Shown piece after piece: positions 8,453 through 17,389 of a stretch of 64,000 nt of DNA (position 1 is the first letter of the stretch; each line of letters starts with the position of its first letter). The stretch is taken from assembly GCF_024734665.1 (NCBI RefSeq), contig NZ_CP102931.1, positions 3,222,001 through 3,286,000 on the forward strand, written 5' to 3'. The stretch comes from Variovorax paradoxus (lineage in GTDB: Bacteria > Pseudomonadota > Gammaproteobacteria > Burkholderiales > Burkholderiaceae_C). The notes below the pieces were generated by a model, which searched no databases, had not been told where the DNA came from, and saw only the letters and a list, made by a program, of their open reading frames with translations. The translations under genes were made by a program, and so were the position numbers.

Positions 8453-9277
8453 TCAGTGCGACATCAGCACGGGCAGAGTCATCCACTGAAGCATGGACAG
8501 CGTGGCGCCGCCCATCACCCATTCGCGCGCCCGGCTGTGGCCGTAGCAGCCCATCACCAGCAGGTCCGAGCCCAGGTCGGCAGCGAAGGACAGCAGCTTG
8601 TTGCCGATATCGTCTTCCTTGTCGCCGCCGGGATGCAGCGTGATGTTCTGGACGTCCTGCATCCGCAGGTAGTTCTGCAGTCTCTGCAGCGACGCCTCCG
8701 CGTCCTCGCCGTAGGCCACGACATGCACCCGGGCCGCCTTTCGCAGCCATGGCAGCGCGGCGGTCACGGCGCGCGCGGACTCGGGGGTTTCCTTCCACGC
8801 CACCAGCACGTTGCGGCCGACGGAACCGACCGGCCCCGCATACGGCAGCACCAGCGCCGGCCGACCGCTCTGCACCAGAACGCTGGGCAGGAAATCACCG
8901 GGGAGCTCGCCGTCTATCGGGTCGTTCCGGTCGCGTTGGCCGAGGACCATCAGGTCGCCGTAGAGCGCGCGCCGCGCGAATCCCCACGGACCATCGCTCT
9001 CAGGCTCGGCCCAGTGCAGGCGCTGGGAGCCTGCACTGTGCTCCATGAAGGTCGCGTGCATCCTGTCGCGCGCGTCCTTGTCGATCTCCTGCATGATCGC
9101 GACCGCCTCCGCGGCAGCCTCGATGGCGAACGGGTAGCGCATGAGCGCGGACAGGGTGCACGGCTGGCCTGTCACCTCGGCATCGAAGGTCTCTGCGAGC
9201 TGGCGCGCCAGCTTGATGCGCTCCACGGTACGGGCCGAGCCGTCGAGGTGAAGCAGGATGGATTTCGGGGTCTGCAT
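8453..9277 (-). CDS. tandem-domain universal stress protein
   Basis: A UspA-family protein of 274 residues with two Usp domains. The first (about 5-145) starts KSILLHLDGSARTVERIKLA. The second (about 155-272) has RNVLVAWKETPESARAV and the nucleotide-loop motif MGCYGHSRAREWVMGG (G-x2-G-x9-G type), so ATP binding is likely in the C-terminal half. The start has AAGGAG 6 bases upstream. An FNR-type box at 9341-9354 stands about 41 bp before a TAAGGT -10-derived start, which fits Usp proteins induced by oxygen limitation in pseudomonads. Confidence 0.92.
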   Translation of the reverse strand: MQTPKSILLHLDGSARTVERIKLARQLAETFDAEVTGQPCTLSALMRYPFAIEAAAEAVAIMQEIDKDARDRMHATFMEHSAGSQRLHWAEPESDGPWGFARRALYGDLMVLGQRDRNDPIDGELPGDFLPSVLVQSGRPALVLPYAGPVGSVGRNVLVAWKETPESARAVTAALPWLRKAARVHVVAYGEDAEASLQRLQNYLRMQDVQNITLHPGGDKEDDIGNKLLSFAADLGSDLLVMGCYGHSRAREWVMGGATLSMLQWMTLPVLMSH

Positions 9278-9340
9278 GAAGGCTCCTTGGGCTGGCGGGA
9301 TGTGATGCGCTCACCTTAGGCCTGCCCACCAGGCACAGCC

Positions 9341-9354
9341 TTGCGCTGAATCAA
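9341..9354 (-). promoter_or_regulatory. FNR-type box for the universal stress gene
   Basis: The minus strand reads TTGAT-TCAG-CGCAA, one perfect half plus one weak half. With TAAGGT (9318-9313) as the -10 the start is near 9306, placing the box centre at about -41, and the ATG at 9277. The plus-strand oleate hydratase has no matching -10 at class II distance. Confidence 0.55.
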
Positions 9355-9462
9355 CCGCCCGCAAACTTCCACGCGACAGCGCCGATGCTTGATCGAGCGC
9401 AAGGCCGGGCCGGGCACGCAGGCCTAGCCTCGGACCTCGTCTTCGCATCACGGCACCACTCC

Positions 9463-11043
9463 ATGACCTCTCTCCAACAGGCCTGCATCGTCGGTAGCGG
9501 CATCGGCGCGCTTTCCGCGGCCGTGCTTCTGATTCGCGACGCCGGCATGCCCGGATCGCACATCCGCATCCTCGAGGAGGGGCCGACACCCGGTGGCGCT
9601 CTCGATGGCAGCGGCAATGCCATCCAGGGCTACGTGACGCGCGGCGGACGCATGTTCACCGATGAGACCTACACCTGCCTGTGGAATGTGCTGCAGAGCA
9701 TTCCCTCTCGCGGCGCGCCGAACCGCACGGTGCGCGACGAGATTCAGGCCTTCAATGCGCTGTGGCGTTCCGATGCGCACGCCCGGCTGATCGACCGGCA
9801 TCGCCGCATCCTCGATGCCAGCGACCTGGGTTTCAATTTCCAGGATCGGGTGGAGCTGATGCGCCTGCTGGCCACGCCCGAACGGGTGCTGGGCAGGCAG
9901 CGCATCGAGGAATGCTTTTCCACCCACTTTCTCGACACTCATTTCTGGGCCATGTGGCGCACGACCTTCGCATTCCAGAACTGGCACAGCGCCGTCGAGC
10001 TGAAGCGCTACATGCTGCGCTTCCTGCAGGAGTTGCCGCGCATCCACACGCTGGGCGGCGTGCGACGCACCGAGTTCAACCAGTACGACACCATCGTGCG
10101 CCCCATGGTGAGGTGGCTGCTGGATCGCGGGGTCCGGTTCGACTACGGCATGCGCGTGGTCGACGCGGACTTTGCCGCCGGCGCAGACGGCCTGCGGCTC
10201 GAGACCCTGCATTGCGTCAAGGAAGGCCGACCTCTGGCATACCGCCTCGGCGCAGAGGAATGTGCCTTCATCACCATCGGCTCCATGACCGCCGACTCGC
10301 GCAACGGCAACGACCACCAGGCGCCGCAACTGGTGCGTGACCAGAGCGACGGGGCCTGGACCCTGTGGCGCAACATGGCCCGCAAGGCACCGGGCCTCGG
10401 CAGGCCGGAAACCTTCTGCGGCAACGTGGACGAGAGCAAGTGGGAGTCGTTCACGCTCACGATGCGCAGCCCCTTGCTGATCCAGCGCATCCAGGCGCTA
10501 TCGGGCAATCCGCCCGGCACCGGCGGGCTCATGACTTTCAAGGATTCGAGCTGGCTGATGTCGATCGTGGTGCCGCACGCGCCGCACTTCGAGGGCCAGC
10601 CCGAGGGGGTCTACACGCTGTGGGGCTACGGGTTGCTGATCGACACCCAGGGCAATCACGTCGACAAGACGATGGCACAGGCCAGCGGCCAGGAAATTCT
10701 CACGGAGCTGATGCATCACCTGGGCTTCGAGGACATCCTCGAGGAAGTGCGGCGCACCACGACCGTGGTGCCGGTGATGATGCCCTACATCACCAGCGAG
10801 TTCGCATGCCGCAGCGCATCGGACCGCCCGCCCGTCATACCGGCCGGCGCGAAGAACTTCGCCCTGCTGGGCCAATACGTGGAGATTCCGGAGGATGCGG
10901 TCTTCACGGTCGAGTACTCGGTGCGCGGCGCGATGCACGGGGTGTACGGACTCATGGGCCTGGGCCTCGAGGTGCCGCCCATCTACCACGGCATCGCCGA
11001 TCCGAAGGTGGCGCTCGCGAGCCTGCGCACGTTGATGGGTTGA
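9463..11043 (+). CDS. ohyA: oleate hydratase (myosin-cross-reactive-antigen family)
   Basis: An FAD enzyme of 526 residues that hydrates the cis-9 double bond of oleate and related unsaturated fatty acids to 10-hydroxy acids. The dinucleotide fold is at the N-terminus (ACIVGSGIGALSAAVLLIRD, then ILEEGPTPGGALDGSG). Family landmarks YVTRGGRMF, the block around TFAFQNWHSAVELKRYMLRF and NQYDTIVRP all occur. The ATG at 9463 gives the normal N-terminus; the longer frame from 9385 adds residues without family likeness. The length is typical of the shorter proteobacterial members. In bacteria it detoxifies unsaturated fatty acids or feeds membrane stress responses. Confidence 0.92.
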   Translation: MTSLQQACIVGSGIGALSAAVLLIRDAGMPGSHIRILEEGPTPGGALDGSGNAIQGYVTRGGRMFTDETYTCLWNVLQSIPSRGAPNRTVRDEIQAFNALWRSDAHARLIDRHRRILDASDLGFNFQDRVELMRLLATPERVLGRQRIEECFSTHFLDTHFWAMWRTTFAFQNWHSAVELKRYMLRFLQELPRIHTLGGVRRTEFNQYDTIVRPMVRWLLDRGVRFDYGMRVVDADFAAGADGLRLETLHCVKEGRPLAYRLGAEECAFITIGSMTADSRNGNDHQAPQLVRDQSDGAWTLWRNMARKAPGLGRPETFCGNVDESKWESFTLTMRSPLLIQRIQALSGNPPGTGGLMTFKDSSWLMSIVVPHAPHFEGQPEGVYTLWGYGLLIDTQGNHVDKTMAQASGQEILTELMHHLGFEDILEEVRRTTTVVPVMMPYITSEFACRSASDRPPVIPAGAKNFALLGQYVEIPEDAVFTVEYSVRGAMHGVYGLMGLGLEVPPIYHGIADPKVALASLRTLMG

Positions 11044-11061
11044 GCCGCCGGCCACGTCAGG

Positions 11062-11202
11062 GTGCGGATTCCTCCTGCCCACGTGGACTGCGACGACTGC
11101 CAGCGTCAGGACGCGGCCACGGTATTCGAGATCACGCCCCGGGGATGGAAGACCCTTGCCGCGGATGCGCCTGAAGAGGAAGCACCGCTGCGTCGCGGGT
11201 AG
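11062..11202 (+). CDS. possible 46-residue remnant of a small-domain family
   Basis: A GTG-started frame of 46 codons directly after oleate hydratase. Its middle, TVFEITPRGWKTLA, matches the end of the small domain found at 11999-12337 (MFQITENGRRMAA) and at 57714-58193 (VFAITDAGHAEIA). The first half of that domain is missing, so this may be a truncated relative or a chance frame. No good ribosome site is visible. Confidence 0.3.
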   Translation: MRIPPAHVDCDDCQRQDAATVFEITPRGWKTLAADAPEEEAPLRRG

Positions 11203-11208
11203 ATGAAG

Positions 11209-11421
11209 CTATCGGATGCTGGAGGCGAACCATCGAAAGATGTTCTGCCGGCTCTCCGAGCTACCTCCAGTCCGCACGAAGAGGAAGCCGGTTTTCGCGT
11301 TGCCCAGCCAGTCGACTGGAATGCCTGCGGTTCGCAGAGCCTCGATTTCATCGCGCGCGTTCATGCCGAGCGGCAGTTTCAAGGTAATGGTCGCGCTGTG
11401 GATGGTCCGCCTTTTCGTCAT
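11209..11421 (-). CDS. unknown 70-residue protein
   Basis: A short soluble protein starting MTKRRTIHSATITLKLPLG with a mixed alpha-beta pattern and no known motif. It is the last gene of a leftward group of three (12337 to 11209) that follow each other with a 4-base overlap and then a 44-bp gap. The function is unknown. Confidence 0.6.
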   Translation of the reverse strand: MTKRRTIHSATITLKLPLGMNARDEIEALRTAGIPVDWLGNAKTGFLFVRTGGSSESRQNIFRWFASSIR

Positions 11422-11465
11422 TCGCTTCCCTTGCGTATTCCTGGAGATCCGGCCAAACCATTCCC

Positions 11466-12002
11466 CTATGCAGGACCGGCAGCCAGGAGCCTTGCGCGCA
11501 CCATGCCTTCGCGCAAGGCACGGGCAACATCGGCGGACATGCCGTTCCTTGAATCGAAGGTGGTTGCCTCGCCTGCGCCCGATCTCGCGACGACGCCAGC
11601 CTGCCCGCCACCCGGCGTCTCCACCACTTGCTGCAGGTACAGATCGAAGCGCCCATGAAAGCCGAGAGGGAGCAATTCACCATGCTCCTGCCGGACGGCT
11701 TGCCGATAACGCGGCCCGGGGAAGAAAGCGGACTTCCAGCGAATGCTCGCACCCCTGTCATCGATGGAGGTCACGCGAGCTCCAACGAAGACCGCACCAT
11801 CGGCGAACATGCTGAATTTTCCGAGCGCCTCGAAGTACTGGAACTGACGGTCGATACGCTCCTGAACCCAGCCGGTCGTGTACTCGATCGGCTTCGGCGC
11901 AAACGGCGCCTGGCAGGCGGCCCTTATACGCGCACCGAGCGTTGTGCCCACGGCGACTTCACTGGGTGGAGTCACACGCAGATCGTGGAACATTGCCGTC
12001 AT
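11466..12002 (-). CDS. unknown 178-residue protein
   Basis: A soluble protein without recognisable family. A central beta-rich part (FADGAVFVGARVTSIDDRGASIRW) follows an amphipathic helix (WVQERIDRQFQYFEALG). Its ATG overlaps the stop of the 11999-12337 gene (ATGA), so the two are translationally coupled. No signal peptide or membrane segment is present. The divergent neighbour is an S24-type repressor that might control the group. Confidence 0.65.
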   Translation of the reverse strand: MTAMFHDLRVTPPSEVAVGTTLGARIRAACQAPFAPKPIEYTTGWVQERIDRQFQYFEALGKFSMFADGAVFVGARVTSIDDRGASIRWKSAFFPGPRYRQAVRQEHGELLPLGFHGRFDLYLQQVVETPGGGQAGVVARSGAGEATTFDSRNGMSADVARALREGMVRARLLAAGPA

Positions 12003-12337
12003 GGCCTGCGCGCGGCGGCAGCCGATGGCGGGCCGATCTTCGCTAGCACGTATGAAGCACTGGCCGATGCAGCGGAAAGAGCGGTGCGCAAGTGGATGTG
12101 CGTTGGCTTGCTCTCGCAGGAAGGGAATGCAGCAGCCATTCGACGGCCGTTCTCCGTGATCTGGAACATCGTCGCCATGATCACTTTGCCCCCGGTGGAA
12201 GGCGTCGAGTCCACACGCAGATCCGCGCGCACGAGACCACCAAGAACCAGAACCTTGATCTCCTCGATTTCATCGAGCGAGAAGGTTCTCGCCGGCAATG
12301 CCCCTTCGACCAGGCGATGCAGCAACAGCATGGGCAT
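11999..12337 (-). CDS. small-domain protein, relative of the 57714-58193 gene
   Basis: A protein of 112 residues. Residues 1-70 (MPMLLLHRLVEGALPAR, GGLVRADLRVD, TMFQITENGRRMAA) align along their length with each half of the two-domain protein at 57714-58193. The pattern of a leading helix, an LP or FP turn, a VL-x4-GL(V/I)-x-A helix and a final beta strand with IT-x2-G resembles a small winged-helix fold. A purine-rich GGGGGGAG stands before the ATG. The function is unknown; DNA or ligand binding is only an inference. Confidence 0.65.
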   Translation of the reverse strand: MPMLLLHRLVEGALPARTFSLDEIEEIKVLVLGGLVRADLRVDSTPSTGGKVIMATMFQITENGRRMAAAFPSCESKPTHIHLRTALSAASASASYVLAKIGPPSAAAARRP

Positions 12338-12426
12338 GGGACTCCCCCCAAAACCGCCAGCGATGGACTGATTGTTACGCGGGCTGACAGTTGGATCATC
12401 CTAAGACTGCGAAAGCTTTAAAACCA

Positions 12427-12523
12427 GGATAGAAATTTCGTCGAGCAGGTACAAAACTATCAAACTGCCGGAATGCCCTCTGGCTTGACGATGGAAGAGC
12501 TATCATCGATTTTCTTTCTATCC
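12427..12523. promoter_or_regulatory. CTATC-type repeats in the repressor/unknown-gene divergent region
   Basis: The AT-richer divergent region (12338-12546) holds GGATAGAAA at 12427-12435 and its exact reverse complement TTTCTATCC at 12515-12523, plus further CTATC units at 12457-12461 and 12500-12504. These are candidate half sites for the S24-type repressor encoded at 12547. Without binding data this is a weak call. Confidence 0.35.
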
Positions 12524-12546
12524 GAAACAGCGCCTACCCTAGGGCT

Positions 12547-13164
12547 GTGAACAGCCGTCAACTAATTCGCGAAGGACGCAAGCGCCTCCAGATGAGCGAG
12601 CAGCAATTTGCTGATGCGCTGGGGGTGAGCCGTGGCGCAGTACAGCAATGGGAAAAACAAGGCGGCACAGCTCCCAAGCGCGCCAACCAGGCGCGTGTGG
12701 CCAAGCTGCTTGGAATTTCCGTTGCAGAACTGGTCTCGGGTGTGTCGGCGGGCGCACGAGGGGTCGACGTGCGCGCTGAGGTTCCTCTGGTGTCCGAGGT
12801 CGAGGCAGGCAACTACACCGTCATCGACAACTTCAAGCCGACGACGCAATTCGACACCATCCCGGTGAGCGTGCCGGTCAAGAAGCACACCTATGCACTG
12901 CGGGTGCATGGCGACAGCATGGTCAGCGAGGCCGGCGACTCGTTTCCCGCCGGATCCATCCTGGTCGTGGAGCCGGAGATGGAGGCGGTGCCCGGCGACT
13001 ATGTCATTGCGCTGAACGACGCCAGCGAGACCACGTTCAAGCAGCTCGTGAAAGACGGTGGAGACCTGTATCTCAAGCCGTTGAACAGCCGTTATCCCAT
13101 CAAGCCGCTCGGCGACGCCCAGGTCATCGGCGTGGTGCGCGAGTTCACCAAGCGTTTTCGATAG
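12547..13164 (+). CDS. XRE/S24-type (LexA/CI-like) transcriptional repressor
   Basis: A protein of 205 residues starting at a GTG. The N-terminal helix-turn-helix (about 5-62; SEQQFADALGVSRGAVQQWE) is followed by an S24 peptidase domain. The Ala87-Gly88 cleavage site in SEVEAGNY, the nucleophile Ser124 in HGDSMVS and the general-base Lys165 in TTFKQLV are all present. It should therefore undergo RecA-stimulated self-cleavage like phage CI repressors. No phage genes are nearby, so it is probably a domesticated repressor of the divergent three-gene group or a remote locus. Confidence 0.9.
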   Translation: MNSRQLIREGRKRLQMSEQQFADALGVSRGAVQQWEKQGGTAPKRANQARVAKLLGISVAELVSGVSAGARGVDVRAEVPLVSEVEAGNYTVIDNFKPTTQFDTIPVSVPVKKHTYALRVHGDSMVSEAGDSFPAGSILVVEPEMEAVPGDYVIALNDASETTFKQLVKDGGDLYLKPLNSRYPIKPLGDAQVIGVVREFTKRFR

Positions 13165-13278
13165 CCGTCGCGAAAAACGCACGACGGTGTAGATAGATTT
13201 TCTAAGCAAAGATACATTTTTCATCCTGACGCAGCAACGGCCTGAATCGCATCCGGTGGGCACAGATCGACGCCCGGC

Positions 13279-13980
13279 TCAGCGGCACCAGGCGTCGATC
13301 TGGCGAATGAGGTCCGACCACAGAGCCTGTACCGCCACGGCCGCCAGCAGCAGGCCGGCCACCCTCGCCCCGCAGGTCTGGCGTGCCCCGCCGCCGCCCC
13401 ACCGCAAGCGCTGCCAGAGCCACGGCCCGATCAGTAGCGAAAGACTGCTTCCCAGCGCAAACAACGCCATCAGTCCGGCACCCTGCAATGGTCCGCTGCC
13501 CAGGCTGGCCAGCATCAGGGCCGAATAGAGCAGCCCGCAAGGCAGCGCGACCCAAAGCAGCCCGGTTGCAAGCACCCCCAGCCACGTGCCGCCGGCATGG
13601 GGACGAAGACGCGACTCGAGCGAGCGGCCGACGCGCTGCGCCCACAGCGGCTGCCGCCCCGTGGCGGCCAGCATCGCGCCCCAGGCGAACACGAAGACGT
13701 GCAGCAGCACCCACAGCGGCCGCAGTGCGGCAACCTGCGTGCTGGCCTGCGCCAGGCTGTCGACGCTGGCCGCTGCAATGGCGCCTGCCGTCGCGTAGCT
13801 CGCAATGCGGCCGAGATGGAAAGCGGCCGGCGCCGCTCGCGCCGACACGGCGCCCTGCCCCGCCGGCACGAGCGGCACGATCCGTATCACCGCCGATGAA
13901 GCGGCGCCGCACATCGCCACGCAATGCGGCCCACCGGCAAGGCCCATGAGAAATGCGGCACTGGCGAGCGCGAGTTGCAT
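13279..13980 (-). CDS. SafE/TauE-type membrane protein of the cbb3 locus
   Basis: A polytopic membrane protein of 233 residues. It starts QLALASAAFLMGLAGGPHCVAMCG, the GG-H-C-xx-MCG signature of the sulfite exporter TauE/SafE-like family found beside ccoNOQP and hemN. Later segments include GVLATGLLWVALPCGLLYSAL. The Cys/His motif suggests a metal, perhaps copper, role in oxidase maturation. It is the last gene of the leftward cco operon, 2 bp after hemN. Confidence 0.87.
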   Translation of the reverse strand: MQLALASAAFLMGLAGGPHCVAMCGAASSAVIRIVPLVPAGQGAVSARAAPAAFHLGRIASYATAGAIAAASVDSLAQASTQVAALRPLWVLLHVFVFAWGAMLAATGRQPLWAQRVGRSLESRLRPHAGGTWLGVLATGLLWVALPCGLLYSALMLASLGSGPLQGAGLMALFALGSSLSLLIGPWLWQRLRWGGGGARQTCGARVAGLLLAAVAVQALWSDLIRQIDAWCR

Positions 13981-13982
13981 GG

Positions 13983-15389
13983 TCAGACCACGCGGGAAAA
14001 GCGCGTGCGGTTCGTGCGGCAATACCGGTCGAACACCATGGCGACCGCGCGCACCAGGAACCAGCCCTGCTCGGTGACCGCGAGATCGTGGTCGCTCAGC
14101 CGCACCAGGCCGTGAGCGACCAGCGGCCCGAGCGCCGCGAACTCGGTGGCGAAGTAGCGCTGGAAGTCGACTGCAAACGCGTCCCCCATGGCGTTGAAGT
14201 CGACCCGACCGCGGCACATCAGCGCCATGATCACGTCCCGCCGCAACAGGTCGTCGCGAGATAGCGCAAGGCCGCGAACCACGGGCAGGCGCCCCTGGTC
14301 GAGGAGGTCGTAGTACTCGTCCAGGCTCTTTGCGTTCTGGCTGTAGGTGGCGCCCACGCGGCCAATGCCGGAGACGCCGAGTGCGATCAGGTCGCCTTCG
14401 GGCCTGGTCCCGTAGCCCTGGAAGTCGCGCTGCAAGCGCCCTTGCCTCCTGGCAACCGCGAGAGGATCGTCGGGCAGCGCGAAGTGGTCCATGCCGATGT
14501 AGACGTAGCCCGCTTCGGTCAGCCGCGTGATCGCGCTTGCGAGCATGCGCACCCGCGTGGCGGCATCGGGCAATTCTTCGGCCGCAATGCGCCGCTGCGG
14601 CTTGAAGCGCTCGGGCAGATGCGCATAGGCGTACAGCGCGATGCGGTCGGGCCGCAGCTCGTTGATCTGCGCGAGCGTGCGCTCGAAGGAGGCATCGTTC
14701 TGCCGCGGAAGGCCGTAGATCAGGTCCACGTTGATCGATTCGAAACCCAGCGTGCGCGCCGCATCCATCAGCGAGAAGACCTGCGACGCCGGCTGGATGC
14801 GATGCACCGCCTGCTGCACCTCGGGGTCGAAGTCCTGCACGCCGAAGCTCAGGCGATTGAAGCCCAGCGCGGCCAGGTTCGCCAGCCGCTGCGCGTCGAC
14901 CGTGCGCGGATCGATCTCGATGGAGCGCTCGCCTCCGGGCACGAAGGCGAAAGACCGGTGCAGCAGCGCCATGAGCTCGCCCAACTCCGAGTCGTCGAGG
15001 AAGGTCGGCGAGCCACCGCCCAGGTGAAGCTGGCCTGCGGTGGCGCTGCGGCCCAGTTGAGCGACCTGCAGATCCACCTCGCGCGCGAGGTAGGCCAGGT
15101 ACTGCCGGCCCCGTTCGCGGTGGCGAGTGACGATCTTGTTGCAGGCACAGTAGTAGCACAGCGACTCGCAGAACGGAATATGGACGTACAGCGACAGCGG
15201 CGGTGCCTCCGCGCCCGCCGCACGCCGGCGGCTCAGCGCCCGGGCGTAGTCGTCGGCGCCGAAGGCCTCGACGAAACGGTCGGCTGTGGGATAGGAGGTG
15301 TAGCGCGGCCCGGGAACGTCGAACTCCCGCAGCAGATCGATGGGCAGCGGTGCCTGCACGGGCACAGGGGCAAGAGCGGCAGGAGTCAT
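13983..15389 (-). CDS. hemN: oxygen-independent coproporphyrinogen III dehydrogenase
   Basis: A radical SAM enzyme of 468 residues that makes protoporphyrinogen IX without oxygen. The cluster motif is CESLCYYC (Cys74, Cys78, Cys81) followed by AC, as in true HemN. GGGSPTFL and the C-terminal HemN domain are present, and RYTSYPTADRF near the N-terminus is typical of HemN rather than of the HemW-like heme chaperones. The ATG at 15389 overlaps the preceding membrane gene by 4 bases. Its place in the cbb3 operon supplies haem for the oxidase at low oxygen. Confidence 0.95.
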   Translation of the reverse strand: MTPAALAPVPVQAPLPIDLLREFDVPGPRYTSYPTADRFVEAFGADDYARALSRRRAAGAEAPPLSLYVHIPFCESLCYYCACNKIVTRHRERGRQYLAYLAREVDLQVAQLGRSATAGQLHLGGGSPTFLDDSELGELMALLHRSFAFVPGGERSIEIDPRTVDAQRLANLAALGFNRLSFGVQDFDPEVQQAVHRIQPASQVFSLMDAARTLGFESINVDLIYGLPRQNDASFERTLAQINELRPDRIALYAYAHLPERFKPQRRIAAEELPDAATRVRMLASAITRLTEAGYVYIGMDHFALPDDPLAVARRQGRLQRDFQGYGTRPEGDLIALGVSGIGRVGATYSQNAKSLDEYYDLLDQGRLPVVRGLALSRDDLLRRDVIMALMCRGRVDFNAMGDAFAVDFQRYFATEFAALGPLVAHGLVRLSDHDLAVTEQGWFLVRAVAMVFDRYCRTNRTRFSRVV

Positions 15390-15652
15390 TGCAAGGGTGT
15401 CTGCAGAGGTGATCCAGAAGGTTCCGAAGCCGATGGCCTGGCGAGCAATGCCGTGCATGCGCTCGACGACGCCGCCATCAGCCAGAAGACGAAGAAGGCG
15501 GCGGTGTAGATACCCTGGCGCGACATCCGCAACGCGTCGGCGCCGCAGAACGCGTTGACGGGATCGACGAGCGCGAACACCAGCACCTCCATGCCGCAGG
15601 CCACCAGGAAGGACGGCCACAGGATGCCCGCGAGCTGGCGCACTCCGTTCAT
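15386..15652 (-). CDS. small membrane protein of the cco operon
   Basis: A protein of 88 residues with two or three membrane segments (GILWPSFLVACGMEVLVFALV, then AAFFVFWLMAASSSACTALLA). It overlaps ccoH by 4 bases on one side and hemN by 4 on the other, so it is coupled to both. Similar small proteins accompany cbb3 genes in related beta-proteobacteria, but no function is known to me. Confidence 0.75.
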   Translation of the reverse strand: MNGVRQLAGILWPSFLVACGMEVLVFALVDPVNAFCGADALRMSRQGIYTAAFFVFWLMAASSSACTALLARPSASEPSGSPLQTPLQ

Positions 15653-15945
15653 GGTGCGGCCTTCCGGGCCGGCGGCGGCATGTCGCTCGCGGGCGTGGTC
15701 GCGTGGTTGCGCCCGGTCAGCGCGGGCAACAGCTTCTTCGCGGCCAGGGTCTTGTTGATCTCGACGCCTTCGCGGTAGTAGTCCTCGGACACCAGCGCAT
15801 CGGGGCTGCGCCAGGCCAGCCAGAAGGTCACGAAGCTCGCGACCACCACGACCGCCGGACCGCCGATCACCATCCAGAGCAGCGGATAGCGCCACCAGGC
15901 CTGGGCCGCCGGTTCATTCGTTGTCGCCATTGTTGTTGCGTTCAT
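15649..15945 (-). CDS. ccoH: FixH/CcoH family cbb3 assembly protein
   Basis: A protein of 98 residues with one N-terminal membrane segment (LLWMVIGGPAVVVVASFVTFWLAW) and the periplasmic motif SEDYYREGVEINK that marks the FixH family. CcoH is needed for stable assembly of cbb3 cytochrome oxidase. It is shorter than many FixH proteins. It stands 9 bp after ccoG and overlaps the next gene. Confidence 0.87.
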   Translation of the reverse strand: MNATTMATTNEPAAQAWWRYPLLWMVIGGPAVVVVASFVTFWLAWRSPDALVSEDYYREGVEINKTLAAKKLLPALTGRNHATTPASDMPPPARKAAP

Positions 15946-15954
15946 CTCGACCTT

Positions 15955-17367
15955 TCAGCGCGGCACAAGGAAGGCCGCTTTTTCCGAAACCTCGGCGCCG
16001 CCGCCCTCCTCGCGGATGCCGAAGTGCACCGTGTGCGATCCGGCAGGCACGGCTCCATAGGGCACCTGCAGCCGCACCGCGACCCAGCGCGACTGGGCGG
16101 CATCGACCGTCACCGGCTCATCGGGCGAGACGCTGAGGCCTTCCAGTCCGTCGGCGACGATGCGGTACTGCTGCGGTTTTTCAGTGGCATTCATGATCTG
16201 GAGCCGATAGACGTTCTCCAGTCGCCCGCCCTCGGCGATACGGGCCAGCGAAGCGCGGTCGCGCACCACGTCGACCTTGAACGGCGTGCGCACGATCAGG
16301 CTGGCCAGCAGTCCGGTCACCAGCAGCGCCAGGATCGTCGTGTAGAGCAGCACGCGCGGCCGCAGCACGCGCCGCAGCAGTTCGCGGCGCGACCAGCCGG
16401 CTTCCATGCCGTTCTGCGTGTCGTAGCGGATCAGCCGCGGCGGGTAGGCCATCTTCTGCATGACGGTATCGCAGGCATCCACGCAAAGGCCGCAGCCGAT
16501 GCATTCGTACTGCAGGCCCTGGCGAATGTCGATGCCGGTCGGGCACACCTGCACGCACAGGCCGCAGTCGATGCAGTCGCCCAGCGCCAGCGTGCGCGGG
16601 TCGGGGCCCTTGCGGCGCGGCGCGCGAGGTTCGCCGCGCTGCGGGTCGTAGGTGACGATGAGCGTGTCGCGGTCGAACATGGCGCTCTGGAAGCGCGCGT
16701 AGGGGCACATGTACTTGCAGACCTGCTCGCGCATGAAGCCGGCATTGCCGTAGGTGGCAAAGCCGTAGAAGAAAACCCAGAACACCTCCCACGAGCCCAT
16801 CTGCGTCTGCAGGAAGGCCATGCCCAGTTCGCGGATGGGCGTGAAGTAGCCCACGAAGGTGAAGCCGGTCCACAGCGCGATGCCGATCCAGACGATGTGC
16901 TTGAACCATTTCTTCACCAGCTTCTCGAGCGACATCGGCTCGGCGTCCAGCTGCATGCGCGCGGTGCGGTTGCCTTCGATCTTGTGCTCCACCCACATGA
17001 AGATCTCGGTGTAGACCGTCTGCGGGCAGGCGTAGCCGCACCACAGGCGACCCGCCACCGCGGTGAAGAGAAAGAGAGACAGCGCACTGATGACCAGCAG
17101 GCCCGAGAGATAGATCAGGTCCTGCGGATACAGCACCAGCCCGAAGATGTAGAAGCGGCGTGCGGCCAGGTCGAACAGCACCATCTGCCGCTCGCCCCAC
17201 TCCACCCACGGCAGGCCGTAGAACACCAGCTGCGTAAGAAAGACCATGGCCCAGCGCCAGCGCGCGAACATGCCGCGCACCGTGCGGGGATAGATCTTCT
17301 TCGTGGCCTCGTAAAGGCCGACCTCCTCGCTGCCCGCGCTGACGATGGGAATGATCTTCCTGGTCAT
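15955..17367 (-). CDS. ccoG: cytochrome c oxidase accessory protein CcoG (FixG, RdxA)
   Basis: A membrane-bound ferredoxin-like protein of 470 residues. Several membrane helices precede CGYACPQT, then two cysteine motifs for [4Fe-4S] clusters, CIDCGLCVQVCP and CIGCGLCVDAC, and a C-terminal periplasmic Ig-like domain. The family acts in copper reduction and delivery to cbb3 oxidase. The ATG at 17367 was chosen over the longer frame from 17442, which would run into ccoP. Confidence 0.94.
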   Translation of the reverse strand: MTRKIIPIVSAGSEEVGLYEATKKIYPRTVRGMFARWRWAMVFLTQLVFYGLPWVEWGERQMVLFDLAARRFYIFGLVLYPQDLIYLSGLLVISALSLFLFTAVAGRLWCGYACPQTVYTEIFMWVEHKIEGNRTARMQLDAEPMSLEKLVKKWFKHIVWIGIALWTGFTFVGYFTPIRELGMAFLQTQMGSWEVFWVFFYGFATYGNAGFMREQVCKYMCPYARFQSAMFDRDTLIVTYDPQRGEPRAPRRKGPDPRTLALGDCIDCGLCVQVCPTGIDIRQGLQYECIGCGLCVDACDTVMQKMAYPPRLIRYDTQNGMEAGWSRRELLRRVLRPRVLLYTTILALLVTGLLASLIVRTPFKVDVVRDRASLARIAEGGRLENVYRLQIMNATEKPQQYRIVADGLEGLSVSPDEPVTVDAAQSRWVAVRLQVPYGAVPAGSHTVHFGIREEGGGAEVSEKAAFLVPR

Positions 17368-17389
17368 GGCGTTGCACCGATCTCGGGTT

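Noticed and set aside
9385..9462. Upstream start for oleate hydratase
   Set aside because: The added residues show no family likeness and the FAD fold begins right after the ATG at 9463.
12450..12463. Possible FNR box before the 12337 gene (TACAA-N4-ATCAA)
   Set aside because: Only one half site fits and it lies more than 110 bp from the start codon with no matching -10.
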